Below, in pieces: positions 20,155 through 29,332 of a stretch of DNA of 64,000 bases. This stretch comes from Pseudomonas chlororaphis subsp. piscium (GTDB lineage Bacteria; Pseudomonadota; Gammaproteobacteria; Pseudomonadales; Pseudomonadaceae). The notes under the pieces are model-generated. The model did not search any database. It saw only the letters and a list, made by a program, of their open reading frames with translations, and was not told where the DNA came from. The DNA is taken from contig NZ_CP027707.1 of assembly GCF_003850345.1 (NCBI RefSeq), positions 6,811,001 through 6,875,000 of the forward strand, read 5' to 3'. Position 1 is the first letter of the stretch. Each line of letters begins with the position of its first letter. Made by a program: the position numbers and the translations under genes.

Positions 20155-20508
20155 TTAAGGCAGAGCGGCCACGACGGACAGCTCGACCAGGATTTCCGGC
20201 TCGCAAAGCTTGGCTTCGACGGTTGCGCGGGCTGGCGCGACGCCTTTTGGCATCCACTGGTCCCATACGCTGTTCATCCCGGCGAAGTGCGCATCGATGT
20301 CCTTCAGGTAGATGGTCACCGACAACAGGCGCGACTTGTCGGTACCGGCCAGATCCAGCAAACGCTCGATATTGGCGAGGGTTTCACGGGTCTGCTGCTC
20401 AATCCCGGCGTTCATGTCGTCGCCGACTTGCCCGGCCAGATACACGGTGCCGTTGTGAACGACGATCTGGCTCATGCGCTCATTGGTGAGCTGGCGCTGG
20501 ATTGACAT
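20155..20508 (-). CDS. RidA/YjgF-family protein in dad operon
   Basis: This 117-residue protein of the Rid superfamily keeps the conserved arginine in ARATVEAKL and the strand [10 protein letters not shown]. Archetypal RidA hydrolyses reactive enamine/imine intermediates made by PLP enzymes and amino-acid oxidases to 2-oxoacids and ammonia. Its start lies inside dadA (29-base overlap), so the two are translationally coupled. DadA makes an imine from D-amino acids, so a deaminase placed directly in its message fits well. The position equals PA5303. Confidence 0.88.
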   Translation of the reverse strand: MSIQRQLTNERMSQIVVHNGTVYLAGQVGDDMNAGIEQQTRETLANIERLLDLAGTDKSRLLSVTIYLKDIDAHFAGMNSVWDQWMPKGVAPARATVEAKLCEPEILVELSVVAALP

Positions 20509-21781
20509 GTTTTGCAGGCTCCTGAGGATTACCGTAACGAGAAATATCGAGACCTTCGGCGCTGATCTGCGGCTTTTTCTTCGCCATCAGGTCAGCCAGC
20601 AGACGACCGGAACCACAGGCCATGGTCCAGCCAAGCGTGCCATGCCCCGTGTTCAAGAACAGGTTGCGCATGGGCGTGGCGCCGACGATCGGCGTGCCGT
20701 CCGGGGTGGTAGGACGCAGGCCGGTCCAGAAACTGGCCTGGGACAGATCACCGCCCTGAGGATAAAGATCGTTGACGATCATCTCCAGCGTTTCGCGCCG
20801 GCGTGGGTTCAGCGAGAGGTCAAAACCGGCGATTTCAGCCATGCCGCCAACGCGAATACGGTTGTCGAAACGGGTGATCGCCACCTTGTAGGTTTCGTCG
20901 AGGATGGTCGAAGTCGGGGCCATGGCCGGGTTGGTGATCGGCACGGTCAGCGAGTAACCCTTGAGCGGATACACCGGAGCCTTGATGCCCAGCGGCTTGA
21001 GCAGTTGCGGCGAGTAGCTGCCGAGGGCCAGCACGTAGCGGTCGGCGGTTTCCAGCTTGCCGTCGATCCAGACGCCATTGATGCGGTCGCCGGCGAAGTC
21101 CAGGCGCTGGATGTCCTGGTCGAAGCGGAATTCCACACCCAGCTTGGAGCACATTTGCGCCAGGCGCGTGGTGAACATCTGGCAGTCGCCGGTCTGGTCG
21201 TTCGGCAGGCGCAGGGCGCCGGCCAGGATGTCGGTGACGCTGGCCAGGGCCGGTTCGACGCGGGCGATGCCTTCACGGTCCAGCAGCTCGAAAGGCACGC
21301 CGGACTCCTTGAGCACGGCGATATCCTTGGCCGCTCCATCCAGTTGCGCCTGGGTGCGGAACAGCTGGGTGGTCCCCAGGCTGCGGCCTTCATAAGCGAT
21401 GCCGGTTTCCAAGCGCAGTTCGTCGAGGCAGTCGCGGCTGTACTCGGACAGGCGGACCATGCGCTCCTTGTTCACCGCGTAGCGGGCAGCGGTGCAGTTG
21501 CGCAGCATCTGCGCCATCCACAGGTATTGATCGATGTCGGCGGTGGCCTTGATCGCCAGCGGCGCATGGCGCTGCAGCAGCCACTTGATGGCCTTGAGCG
21601 GTACGCCCGGCGCGGCCCAGGGCGAGGCATAACCCGGCGAAACCTGGCCGGCGTTGGCGAAGCTGGTTTCCATGGCAACGGCCGGCTGACGGTCGACAAC
21701 GGTCACTTCGAAACCGGCACGGGCCAGATAGTAGGCACTGGTGGTACCGATCACGCCGCTACCCAAGACCAGAACGCGCAT
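20480..21781 (-). CDS. dadA: D-amino acid dehydrogenase DadA
   Basis: The start at 21781 (MRVLVLGSG) is preferred to the ATG two codons upstream because GAGGG is 8 bases from it; it gives 433 residues. The N-terminal FAD-binding motif is [15 protein letters not shown] (~4-18). The DAO fold follows, with [13 protein letters not shown] and the C-terminal FAD clamp [17 protein letters not shown]. DadA is a membrane-associated quinone-reducing dehydrogenase that oxidises D-alanine to pyruvate. It is first in the operon, divergent from dadR. Confidence 0.96.
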   Translation of the reverse strand: MRVLVLGSGVIGTTSAYYLARAGFEVTVVDRQPAVAMETSFANAGQVSPGYASPWAAPGVPLKAIKWLLQRHAPLAIKATADIDQYLWMAQMLRNCTAARYAVNKERMVRLSEYSRDCLDELRLETGIAYEGRSLGTTQLFRTQAQLDGAAKDIAVLKESGVPFELLDREGIARVEPALASVTDILAGALRLPNDQTGDCQMFTTRLAQMCSKLGVEFRFDQDIQRLDFAGDRINGVWIDGKLETADRYVLALGSYSPQLLKPLGIKAPVYPLKGYSLTVPITNPAMAPTSTILDETYKVAITRFDNRIRVGGMAEIAGFDLSLNPRRRETLEMIVNDLYPQGGDLSQASFWTGLRPTTPDGTPIVGATPMRNLFLNTGHGTLGWTMACGSGRLLADLMAKKKPQISAEGLDISRYGNPQEPAKHVNPAPAHQ

Positions 21782-21893
21782 TTTCATATCCCTCATCGCG
21801 GATAACCGCTGACGTTTGTTATTCAGAGCGAAGATGCGCGCAGTATAAAAAGCAACGGCCAGTGCTTTTCACTATATAAACGCCTATATTTGG

Positions 21894-21905
21894 CGAGAAT
21901 TCTCG
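21894..21905. promoter_or_regulatory. 12-bp palindrome upstream of dadR
   Basis: CGAGAATTCTCG is a perfect palindrome 32 bases before the dadR start, inside the AT-rich dadA/dadR gap. Lrp-family proteins bind AT-rich pseudo-palindromes, so it is a candidate DadR site, possibly for autoregulation. Confidence 0.4.
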
Positions 21906-21937
21906 GCAAAAACCCTTTTCACGGAGGCGCATCCCCT

Positions 21938-22426
21938 ATGCGTACCAACCATCAGACAAAGCGCGAGCTAGACAAGATCGATCGCAATATCCTGCGCATC
22001 CTGCAGGCCGATGGACGCATCTCCTTTACCGAGCTGGGGGAAAAGGTCGGGCTGTCGACCACACCGTGCACCGAGCGGGTCCGCCGCCTGGAGCGCGAAG
22101 GCATCATCATGGGCTACAACGCCCGCCTCAACCCGCAGCACCTCAAGGGTAGCCTGCTGGTGTTCGTCGAAATCAGCCTGGACTACAAGTCCGGCGACAC
22201 CTTCGAGGAGTTCCGGCGCGCGGTGCTGAAACTGCCGCACGTACTGGAATGCCACCTGGTGTCGGGGGACTTCGACTATCTGGTGAAAGCGCGGATTTCC
22301 GAAATGGCCTCGTACCGCAAACTGCTGGGCGACATCCTGCTCAAACTGCCCCACGTGCGCGAATCCAAGAGCTATATCGTGATGGAAGAGGTGAAAGAGA
22401 GCCTGAGCCTGCCGATTCCGGATTGA
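21938..22426 (+). CDS. dadR: DadR, Lrp-family activator of D-alanine catabolism
   Basis: The ATG at 21938 (MRTNHQTKRELDKIDRN) has GGAGG upstream and gives 162 residues. The N-terminal AsnC-type HTH (LDKIDRNILRILQADGRISF) is followed by a RAM/ACT-like effector domain (VLECHLVSGDFDYLVKARIS). It is divergent from dadA. In P. aeruginosa the orthologue (PA5308) activates dadAX in response to L-alanine and other amino acids. Confidence 0.92.
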   Translation: MRTNHQTKRELDKIDRNILRILQADGRISFTELGEKVGLSTTPCTERVRRLEREGIIMGYNARLNPQHLKGSLLVFVEISLDYKSGDTFEEFRRAVLKLPHVLECHLVSGDFDYLVKARISEMASYRKLLGDILLKLPHVRESKSYIVMEEVKESLSLPIPD

Positions 22427-22465
22427 TTGCAGCCGGCCGGGACCTGTGTCGTCAGGGTAATCGCT

Positions 22466-22529
22466 ATCGCGGGCAAGCCTCGCACCTACAGGTTAGGCGA
22501 CCCCCGTAGGAGCGAGGCTTGCCCGCGAT
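22466..22529. repeat. Inverted REP pair (REPIN)
   Basis: Two 25-base REP copies face each other (22466-22490 and 22505-22529) with a 14-base spacer. They can form one long hairpin and lie between the converging dadR and YkgJ-type genes. Confidence 0.9.
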
Positions 22530-22538
22530 GGCTTTGGA

Positions 22539-22892
22539 TCAGACCAGCACCTGCCGGGTGCTCGCCATGTATTCATGGATCTGCTTCTCCACCCGGGGGT
22601 GGATCAGCTCCACCGGGCGCCGGCCATTGGGGCATGGCAGGCTCGGCGTGGTCCCGAACAGGCGACAGATCAGCGGCCGCTCGTCATACACCGTGCAGCC
22701 GTTGGGCCCCAGGTGCACACAGTTCAGCTCTTCCATCGCCGCGTCCTGCTCGGCCCGGGTCTTGCGCGGCAGGCGCGACATCTCTTCGGTCGAGGTAGTG
22801 ACCGGACCGCAGCAGTCATGACAGCCGGGCACGCACTCGAACGAGGGGATCTGCTGTCGGAGCATGCGGACTTTCTGGCTGTTGCAGCTCAT
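22539..22892 (-). CDS. YkgJ-family cysteine-cluster protein
   Basis: This 117-residue protein is predicted to bind zinc or an Fe-S cluster through CVPGCHDCCGPV, LNCVHLGPNGCTVYDERPLICR and PSLPCPN (eight or more cysteines). The spacing is that of the YkgJ / CxxCxxCC family. No catalytic function is established. The start at 22892 (MSCNSQKV) is chosen because sequence upstream of it is unlike the family; a clear ribosome-binding site is lacking, so the start is uncertain. It is separated from pauB by a 148-base divergent gap. Confidence 0.8.
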   Translation of the reverse strand: MSCNSQKVRMLRQQIPSFECVPGCHDCCGPVTTSTEEMSRLPRKTRAEQDAAMEELNCVHLGPNGCTVYDERPLICRLFGTTPSLPCPNGRRPVELIHPRVEKQIHEYMASTRQVLV

Positions 22893-23040
22893 CGAAGCGC
22901 TTACCGGGAGTATGGAGAGGCGGCGATTTTGCCCTAAAAGCCCTGTTCCAGACAGCACTGGCCGACCAATGTTGCCGCGCCGGAAAGGTCCGGCTTATGC
23001 TCCGTCAAATTTTCCAAACACACGAATCAGGATGATCCAC

Positions 23041-24354
23041 ATGAGCACCCGTGTTCAGCCGTCGGGGCCAGGCCATTCGCACCCCGCCTCCTACTACGCC
23101 GCCAGCAGCCTGCCCCAGCCCGAATATCCGGCGCTGGCCGGCGAGCAGGTGGCGGATGTCTGCGTGGTCGGCGGCGGCTTCTCCGGGCTCAACACCGCGA
23201 TCGAGCTGGCCGAGCGCGGGCTCAGCGTCATTCTGCTGGAAGCGCGCAAGATCGGCTGGGGCGCCAGCGGGCGCAACGGCGGGCAACTGATTCGCGGGGT
23301 GGGTCACGGCCTCGAGCAGTTCGCCCCAATAATCGGCGAAGACGGCGTACGCCAGATGAAACTGATGGGCCTGGAAGCGGTGGAAATCGTCCGCCAGCGC
23401 ATCGAACGCTTCCAGATCCCTTGCGACCTGACCTGGGGTTATTGCGACCTGGCCAACAAACCGCGCGACCTCGAAGGTTTCGCCGAAGATGCCCAAGAGC
23501 TGCGCGACCTGGGCTATCGCCATGAAACCCGCCTGCTGCAAGCCCATGAGATGCACAGCGTGGTGGGTTCCGACCGTTACGTCGGCGGCCTGATCGACAT
23601 GGGCTCGGGGCACCTGCACCCGCTGAACCTGGCCCTGGGCGAAGCCGCGGTGGCGCAGCAACTGGGTGTGCGCCTGTTCGAACACTCGGCCGTGACCCGT
23701 ATCGATTACGGGCCGCTGGTCAAAGTCCATACCGCCCAGGGATCGGTGCGCGCCAACAGCCTGGTGCTGGGGTGCAACGCCTACCTCAACGATCTCAACC
23801 CGCAACTGGGTGGCAAGGTGCTGCCAGCCGGCAGCTACATCATCGCCACCGAGCCCTTGAGCGAAGAGCTGGCCCATGCCCTGTTGCCACAGAACATGGC
23901 GGTCTGCGACCAGCGGGTGGCCCTGGACTACTACCGCCTTTCGGCCGACCGCCGCTTGCTGTTCGGCGGCGCCTGCCATTATTCCGGCCGCGACCCGCAG
24001 GACATTGCTGCTTATATGCGGCCGAAGATGCTGCAGGTGTTCCCGCAGCTGGCGGCCGTGAAGATCGACTATCAATGGGGCGGCATGATCGGCATCGGCG
24101 CCAACCGCCTGCCGCAGATCGGCCGGCTCAAGGACCAGCCCAATGTGTATTACGCCCAGGCCTATTCGGGCCACGGCGTGAATGCCACGCACCTGGCCGG
24201 CAAGCTGCTGGCCGAAGCCATCAGTGGCCAGCAGAGCGGCGGATTCGACCTGTTCGCCCAGGTCCCGCACATCACCTTCCCGGGCGGCAAGCACCTGCGC
24301 TCGCCCCTGCTGGTGCTGGGGATGCTCTGGCATCGGTTGAAAGAGCTGGTCTGA
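23041..24354 (+). CDS. pauB: Gamma-glutamylputrescine oxidase (PauB family)
   Basis: This is a 437-residue FAD-dependent amine oxidoreductase of the DAO superfamily. The dinucleotide-binding motif is VVGGGFSGLNTAIELAERG (~40-58), followed by GWGASGRNGGQ, which is typical of the PuuB/PauB group, and the C-terminal YSGHGVNATHLAGKLLAEA. It oxidises gamma-glutamyl polyamines to aldehydes in the putrescine/cadaverine/spermidine route. The aldehyde product is the substrate of KauB, encoded 5 kb away. The ATG at 23041 follows AGGATG. The position equals PA5309 (pauB4). Regulation by PauR is expected. Confidence 0.87.
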   Translation: MSTRVQPSGPGHSHPASYYAASSLPQPEYPALAGEQVADVCVVGGGFSGLNTAIELAERGLSVILLEARKIGWGASGRNGGQLIRGVGHGLEQFAPIIGEDGVRQMKLMGLEAVEIVRQRIERFQIPCDLTWGYCDLANKPRDLEGFAEDAQELRDLGYRHETRLLQAHEMHSVVGSDRYVGGLIDMGSGHLHPLNLALGEAAVAQQLGVRLFEHSAVTRIDYGPLVKVHTAQGSVRANSLVLGCNAYLNDLNPQLGGKVLPAGSYIIATEPLSEELAHALLPQNMAVCDQRVALDYYRLSADRRLLFGGACHYSGRDPQDIAAYMRPKMLQVFPQLAAVKIDYQWGGMIGIGANRLPQIGRLKDQPNVYYAQAYSGHGVNATHLAGKLLAEAISGQQSGGFDLFAQVPHITFPGGKHLRSPLLVLGMLWHRLKELV

Positions 24355-24382
24355 TAGCTGTAGTCGCCACGCGACAGACATG

Positions 24383-24421
24383 AAAAAGGCCGCATCCGGT
24401 GAAGTCGGATGCGGCCTTTTT
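24383..24421. terminator. Bidirectional terminator pauB / DUF1127 gene
   Basis: A 16-bp perfect stem (AAAAAGGCCGCATCCG with CGGATGCGGCCTTTTT, 7-nt loop) lies between converging genes. The A- and T-runs on the two sides allow it to work on both strands. Confidence 0.92.
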
Positions 24422-24458
24422 GTGGTCGTTGCGCCAGCAACGACCTGTCAGCGAATGT

Positions 24459-24704
24459 TCAAAGCCGCCAGAACGGCTTGAGCCCTTCCTGCCGCGCCTG
24501 TTCGCGACTCAGGCCGATATCGCGCAACTGTTCGGGGGTCAGCTCAAGCAGCGCCTTGCGTGTACGCAGTCGATGCCAGTACAAGCCCCAGAGACCGAGG
24601 CCGGACGGCGCATTGTGGACGGACGTCGCCCCTGCTGCCCGCTCCTGCCCAGCCGCCAGTTCCTGACTGTGTAACGACAGACGCACATCGCTCAAGCCAT
24701 TCAT
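24459..24704 (-). CDS. DUF1127 small basic protein
   Basis: This 81-residue protein ends in the compact DUF1127/YjiS motif (LYWHRLRTRKALLELTPEQL then RDIGLSREQARQEGLKPFW). Small arginine-rich DUF1127 proteins have been tied to RNA binding and phosphate/carbon metabolism in alpha-proteobacteria, but this member's function is unknown. It is divergent from the MocR-type regulator gene across a 180-base AT-rich gap. The N-terminal 35 residues are poorly conserved-looking, and the start is not certain. Confidence 0.75.
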   Translation of the reverse strand: MNGLSDVRLSLHSQELAAGQERAAGATSVHNAPSGLGLWGLYWHRLRTRKALLELTPEQLRDIGLSREQARQEGLKPFWRL

Positions 24705-24884
24705 TTTTGCTGCTCCTGTTTACTTGGGTCGCTATGAGCAGACATCATGCGCGGGAACCAAAAACCATTACAGATTCAAAGATCCGCTATTATCCCCATA
24801 CAGAATTCCCCCTATCTGGGCTGAATCCTGTAATTTTGCACCATCTGTACTGGTTACCCGATTAAATCACCCCGAGGCTGCGCC

Positions 24885-26315
24885 ATGACCCTGTACGTCA
24901 ATCTCGCCGAACTGCTGGGCACACGTATCGAACAAGGCTTCTATCGCCCCGGCGACCGGCTGCCGTCGGTACGGGCCTTGAGTGTCGAACACGGGGTCAG
25001 CCTGAGTACCGTGCAGCAGGCTTATCGGGTGCTGGAGGACAGCGGCCTGGCGACGCCCAAGCCCAAGTCCGGTTACTTCGTGCCGGTCAGCCGCGAGCTG
25101 CCGGCATTGCCCGCGGTGGGCCGGCCGGCGCAGCGGCCGGTGGAGATTTCGCAGTGGGACCAGGTGCTGGAACTGATCCGCAGCGTGCCGCGCAAGGACA
25201 TCGTCCAGCTGGGTCGCGGCATGCCCGACGTCACCAGCCCGACCCTCAAGCCCCTGCTGCGCGGGCTGGCCCGCATCAGCCGGCGCCAGGACATGCCCGG
25301 TCTGTATTACGACACCATCTACGGCGTGCATGAACTGCGCGAACAGCTGGCGCGGCTGATGCTCGACTCCGGCTGCCAGCTCGGCGCCAACGACCTGGTG
25401 ATCACCACCGGCTGCCATGAAGCCCTGTCCACCAGCATCCGTGCCACCTGCGAGCCCGGGGACATCGTCGCCGTCGACTCGCCGAGCTTCCACGGCGCCA
25501 TGCAGACCCTCAAGGGCCTGGGCATGAAGGCCCTGGAAATCCCCACCGACCCGCTCACCGGCATCAGCCTCGACGCCCTGGAACTGGCCCTGGAGCAATG
25601 GCCGATCAAGGCCATACAGTTGACCCCCAACTGCAACAATCCGCTGGGCTATATCATGCCGGAGTCGCGCAAACGGGCCCTGCTGACCCTGGCCCAGCGC
25701 TTCGATGTGGCGATCATCGAAGACGATGTGTATGGCGAGCTGTCCTACACCTACCCACGCCCGCGGACCATCAAGTCGTTCGACGACGATGGCCGGGTGC
25801 TGCTCTGCAGCTCCTTCTCCAAAACCCTGGCGCCGGGGCTGCGCATCGGCTGGGTCGCGCCCGGGCGCTACCTGGAACGGGTGCTGCACATGAAATACAT
25901 CAGCACCGGCTCCACCGCTCCGCAACCGCAGATCGCCATCGCCGAATTCCTCAAGAGCGGCAATTTCGAGCCCCACCTGCGGCGCATGCGCACCCAGTAC
26001 CAACGCAACCGCGACCTGATGATCGACTGGGTCAGCCGCTACTTCCCCACCGGTACCCGCGCCAGCCGGCCACAGGGCGGGTTCATGCTGTGGGTCGAGC
26101 TGCCGGAAGGCTTCGACACCCTGCGCCTGAACCGTGCGCTGCTCGGCCAGGGCGTACAGATTGCGGTGGGCAGCATCTTTTCGGCCTCGGGCAAGTACCG
26201 CAATTGCCTGCGGATGAACTACGCTGCCAAGCCAACCCCACAGATCGAGGAAGCCGTGCGCAAAGTGGGGGCCGCTGCCATCAAGCTGCTGGCTGAAGAG
26301 CGCGCAACGGACTGA
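24885..26315 (+). CDS. MocR/GntR-type regulator with aminotransferase domain
   Basis: This 476-residue fusion has an N-terminal GntR winged helix (1-70, FYRPGDRLPSVRALSVEHGV, then SLSTVQQAYRVLEDSG) and a fold-type I aminotransferase-like domain (~95-470). The PLP lysine is in SSFSKTLAPGLRIGWV (~320) and the asparagine/aspartate set in QLTPNCNNPLGYI, IIEDDVYGEL. MocR proteins use PLP or PLP-amino acid adducts as effectors rather than as catalysts. The target is unknown; the DUF1127 gene and the following phospholipase-like lipoprotein gene are near. Confidence 0.87.
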   Translation: MTLYVNLAELLGTRIEQGFYRPGDRLPSVRALSVEHGVSLSTVQQAYRVLEDSGLATPKPKSGYFVPVSRELPALPAVGRPAQRPVEISQWDQVLELIRSVPRKDIVQLGRGMPDVTSPTLKPLLRGLARISRRQDMPGLYYDTIYGVHELREQLARLMLDSGCQLGANDLVITTGCHEALSTSIRATCEPGDIVAVDSPSFHGAMQTLKGLGMKALEIPTDPLTGISLDALELALEQWPIKAIQLTPNCNNPLGYIMPESRKRALLTLAQRFDVAIIEDDVYGELSYTYPRPRTIKSFDDDGRVLLCSSFSKTLAPGLRIGWVAPGRYLERVLHMKYISTGSTAPQPQIAIAEFLKSGNFEPHLRRMRTQYQRNRDLMIDWVSRYFPTGTRASRPQGGFMLWVELPEGFDTLRLNRALLGQGVQIAVGSIFSASGKYRNCLRMNYAAKPTPQIEEAVRKVGAAAIKLLAEERATD

Positions 26316-26375
26316 CTTTTTCCTGTGAAACCGGCGTCACGGCTAGACCACCGCTGCGATTCGAGATGAGCTGAC

Positions 26376-27944
26376 TTGAGATCCAGACAAGCCCTGGCTT
26401 CCCTTATGCTGATCGCACTGTGCCTGAGCGGCTGCGTCAGCCTGAATGTGCCTCGTGAGCCCAGCCAGGCGCTGCCGGCCGCCGACTCGGCCTTCGGTCG
26501 CTCGATCCAGGCCCAGGCCGCCCCCTACCAGGGTCGCTCCGGCTTTCGTCTGCTGTCCGACAGCAGCGAAGCCTTCATGGCCCGCGCCGAACTGATCCGC
26601 AATGCCCAAAGCAGCCTCGACCTGCAGTACTACATCGTCCATGACGGCATCAGCACCCGGATGCTGGTGGACGAACTGCTCAAGGCCGCCGACCGCGGCG
26701 TGCGCATCCGTATTCTGCTGGACGACACCACCAGCGACGGCCTGGACCAGATCATCGCCACCCTCGCCGCCCATCCGCAGGTACAGATCCGCCTGTTCAA
26801 CCCCCTGCACCTGGGACGCAGCACCGGCGTGACCCGTACCATGGGGCGCCTGTTCAACCTGTCGCGGCAACATCGACGGATGCACAACAAGCTGTGGCTG
26901 GCGGACAACAGCGCGGCTATCGTCGGCGGGCGCAACCTGGGGGACGAGTACTTCGATGCTGAACCCAACCTGAACTTCACCGACATCGACATCCTCGGCG
27001 TCGGCCCGGTGGCCGAACAGCTCGGGCACAGCTTCGACCAGTACTGGAACAGTGCCCTGAGCAAACCCATCGGCGAGTTTCTGTCACGCCTGCCATCGGC
27101 CAGGGAACTGGCCAACACCCGGCTGCGCCTGGAGCAATCGCTGGGCGAGGCGCAGCAACAGAACCATGCGTTGTTTCAGGAGCTCAAGACCTATCGGACC
27201 CAGCCACGCATGAACGCCTGGCGCAAAGAGCTGGTCTGGGCCTGGAACCAGGCGCTGTGGGATGCCCCGAGCAAGGTCCTGTCCAACGGCGAGCCCGACC
27301 CGCGCCTGCTGCTGACCACCCAGCTGGCGCCAGAGCTGCAAGGTGTCAGCAAAGAGCTGATGATGGTTTCGGCCTACTTCGTCCCCGGCCAACCAGGCCT
27401 GGTCTACCTCACCGGGCGCGCCGACGCCGGGGTTGCGGTGAGCCTGCTGACCAACTCCCTGGAAGCCACCGACGTACCGGCGGTCCACGGTGGCTACGCG
27501 CCCTATCGCAAGGCGCTGCTGCAACACGGCGTGAAACTCTACGAACTCAGGCGCCAACCCGGTAACGGCGGCGGCAGCGGCCCCCATCTGTTTCACAGTG
27601 GCTCGTATCGCGGCTCGGACTCCAGCCTGCACAGCAAGGCGATGATTTTCGACCGTCAGAAGTCCTTTATCGGCTCCTTCAATTTCGACCCGCGCTCGGT
27701 GCTGTGGAACACCGAAGTCGGGGTGCTGGTGGACAGCCCCGAGCTGGCCGAGCGCGTTCGCAGCCTGGCGCTGCAAGGCATGGCGCCTGCCCTGAGCTAC
27801 GAAGCGAAGCTGCAGGACGGCAAGCTGGTCTGGGTCACCGAAGACAACCAGCAACTGCACACCCTGAGCCGCGAGCCGGGCAGCTGGTGGCGGCGCTTCA
27901 ATGCCTGGATGAGCAATACCATCGGCTTTGAACGGATGCTCTGA
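26376..27944 (+). CDS. Phospholipase D-family lipoprotein (cardiolipin synthase-like)
   Basis: The TTG at 26376 is taken as start because GAGATGAG lies just before it and it supplies the positive N-region of the signal. The ATG 10 codons in is the alternative. It encodes 522 residues: a lipoprotein signal with lipobox CLSGC, then two PLD half-sites. HKD1 is MHNKLWLADNSAAIVGGRN (~168-186) and HKD2 is LHSKAMIFDRQKSFIGSFN (~418-436). The architecture matches the YmdC/ClsC-like group, which makes cardiolipin from phospholipids. Secretion as an outer-membrane-sorted lipoprotein (+2 Val) is predicted. It should not be confused with the T6SS effector at 58099. Confidence 0.82.
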   Translation: MRSRQALASLMLIALCLSGCVSLNVPREPSQALPAADSAFGRSIQAQAAPYQGRSGFRLLSDSSEAFMARAELIRNAQSSLDLQYYIVHDGISTRMLVDELLKAADRGVRIRILLDDTTSDGLDQIIATLAAHPQVQIRLFNPLHLGRSTGVTRTMGRLFNLSRQHRRMHNKLWLADNSAAIVGGRNLGDEYFDAEPNLNFTDIDILGVGPVAEQLGHSFDQYWNSALSKPIGEFLSRLPSARELANTRLRLEQSLGEAQQQNHALFQELKTYRTQPRMNAWRKELVWAWNQALWDAPSKVLSNGEPDPRLLLTTQLAPELQGVSKELMMVSAYFVPGQPGLVYLTGRADAGVAVSLLTNSLEATDVPAVHGGYAPYRKALLQHGVKLYELRRQPGNGGGSGPHLFHSGSYRGSDSSLHSKAMIFDRQKSFIGSFNFDPRSVLWNTEVGVLVDSPELAERVRSLALQGMAPALSYEAKLQDGKLVWVTEDNQQLHTLSREPGSWWRRFNAWMSNTIGFERML

Positions 27945-27954
27945 CCCCTTCTCC

Positions 27955-28045
27955 TGTAGGAGCGAGCTTGCTCGCGATAGCGGAATCACATTCAACCAGG
28001 ATGTTGCCTGTCAGTCCCTCATCGCGGGCAAGCCTCGCTCCTACA
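27955..28045. repeat. Two inverted REP sequences
   Basis: The left copy at 27955-27978 is a variant with GAGCTTGCTCGCGAT. The right copy at 28021-28045 is canonical and inverted. The right copy runs into the MFS gene and contains its stop codon (28041-28043). Confidence 0.88.
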
Positions 28046-29219
28046 AGGTTTGTGGCTGGGCCGCGCCAAACGCGCCTTCACGCAACAACAGCACAATCAG
28101 CCCCAGGGCCCCGGCCGCCATCAGCAACAGCAAGGCATGCCCGCTGATCCACTGGCTGCCCGCCCCCGCCACCAGCGGCCCGATCAGGCAACCGATACCC
28201 CACAGCTGGGCGACGTGGGCATTGGCGCGTACCAGCGCATCGTCACGGTAGCGTTCGCCGATCAGAATCAACGACAAGGTGAACAGGCCGCCGGCGCTGG
28301 CGCCGAACAGCACCCACAGCGGCCAGATCAGCAGGGTGTCGAGCAGCAACGGAATGGCCAGGCTCGACAGCAGCAGGATCACCGCACAGCCAGCAAACAA
28401 GGCACGCCGCGATACGCGGTCGGCCAAGGCGCCAATCGGCAGCTGCAACAAGGCATCGCCCACCACCACGGTGCTGACCATCGCCAGGGCGATGTCCTCG
28501 GTAAACCCCTGGCGCAGGCAATAGACCGGCAGCAGGGTCAGGATCATCGCTTCAAACGCGGCGAACAGCGCCACCGCCCAGCCAATGGCCGGCAGGCCAC
28601 GGCAGAACCGCCACAGATCGCCGAAGGTCACGCTGCAGGACTCGCTGCTCGGCGCACCGCTGCGGCCCATCAGCAGTAGGGGCGACACCACCAGCAGCAC
28701 GACGCCCACCCAGAAACCGTAGTCATGCTCGGTGCCCAAGGCTCCCAGCAGCAGCGGGCCAGCCAACTGGCTCAGGGCGTAGCTGCTGCCGTACAGCGCC
28801 ACCAGGCGACCGCGCCACTGCTCCACAACCAGTTGGTTGATCCAGCTTTCGCCGAGAATGAAGACGATGGTCAGCACCACACCAATCATCAGCCGCAGTA
28901 CCAGCCACAGGGGATAACTCGGCAACAGCGCCAGCAGGCCAATGGAGATCGCCCCGCCCCACAGGCACAGGCGCATCAGTCCCGCCGTGCCGAAGCGCGC
29001 CGCCAGACGGCTGGAAACCTTCGCCCCGAGCAAGACGCCAATCGCCGGCATCGAGGCCATCACCCCGATTGCAAAGGGTCCATAACCCCAGCTCTCCAGG
29101 CGAAACGACACCAGCGGCATGCTCACGCCCAGGGCCAGGCCCACACTCAGGACAGCCGCCAAAACGGCGAAGTAAGTTGCCCAGCGCATTTCCACGCTCC
29201 TGTGGATGGTTTTTTTCAT
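28041..29219 (-). CDS. MFS transporter (YcaD-like)
   Basis: This 392-residue major facilitator has 12 hydrophobic helices and the loop 2-3 signature variant GAKVSSRLAARFG; the second-half counterpart is GALADRVSRRALF. The overall pattern resembles YcaD-type transporters, and the position equals PA5311, between pauB and kauB. A role in polyamine or related amine export/import is possible from context only. The 3' end is unusual: the TAG stop lies inside a REP element, so the last codons may have been set by REP insertion. Confidence 0.84.
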   Translation of the reverse strand: MKKTIHRSVEMRWATYFAVLAAVLSVGLALGVSMPLVSFRLESWGYGPFAIGVMASMPAIGVLLGAKVSSRLAARFGTAGLMRLCLWGGAISIGLLALLPSYPLWLVLRLMIGVVLTIVFILGESWINQLVVEQWRGRLVALYGSSYALSQLAGPLLLGALGTEHDYGFWVGVVLLVVSPLLLMGRSGAPSSESCSVTFGDLWRFCRGLPAIGWAVALFAAFEAMILTLLPVYCLRQGFTEDIALAMVSTVVVGDALLQLPIGALADRVSRRALFAGCAVILLLSSLAIPLLLDTLLIWPLWVLFGASAGGLFTLSLILIGERYRDDALVRANAHVAQLWGIGCLIGPLVAGAGSQWISGHALLLLMAAGALGLIVLLLREGAFGAAQPQTL

Positions 29220-29332
29220 GACAGAGACAACGCAGCCGGACCTCCCTTGCGGAAAGTCCGGCTGCGATATGGATCGGGTAACGGTGCGCGGGATGGCGTC
29301 TGTTCAGACGCCCGATATCCGCGCCCCTTGAA

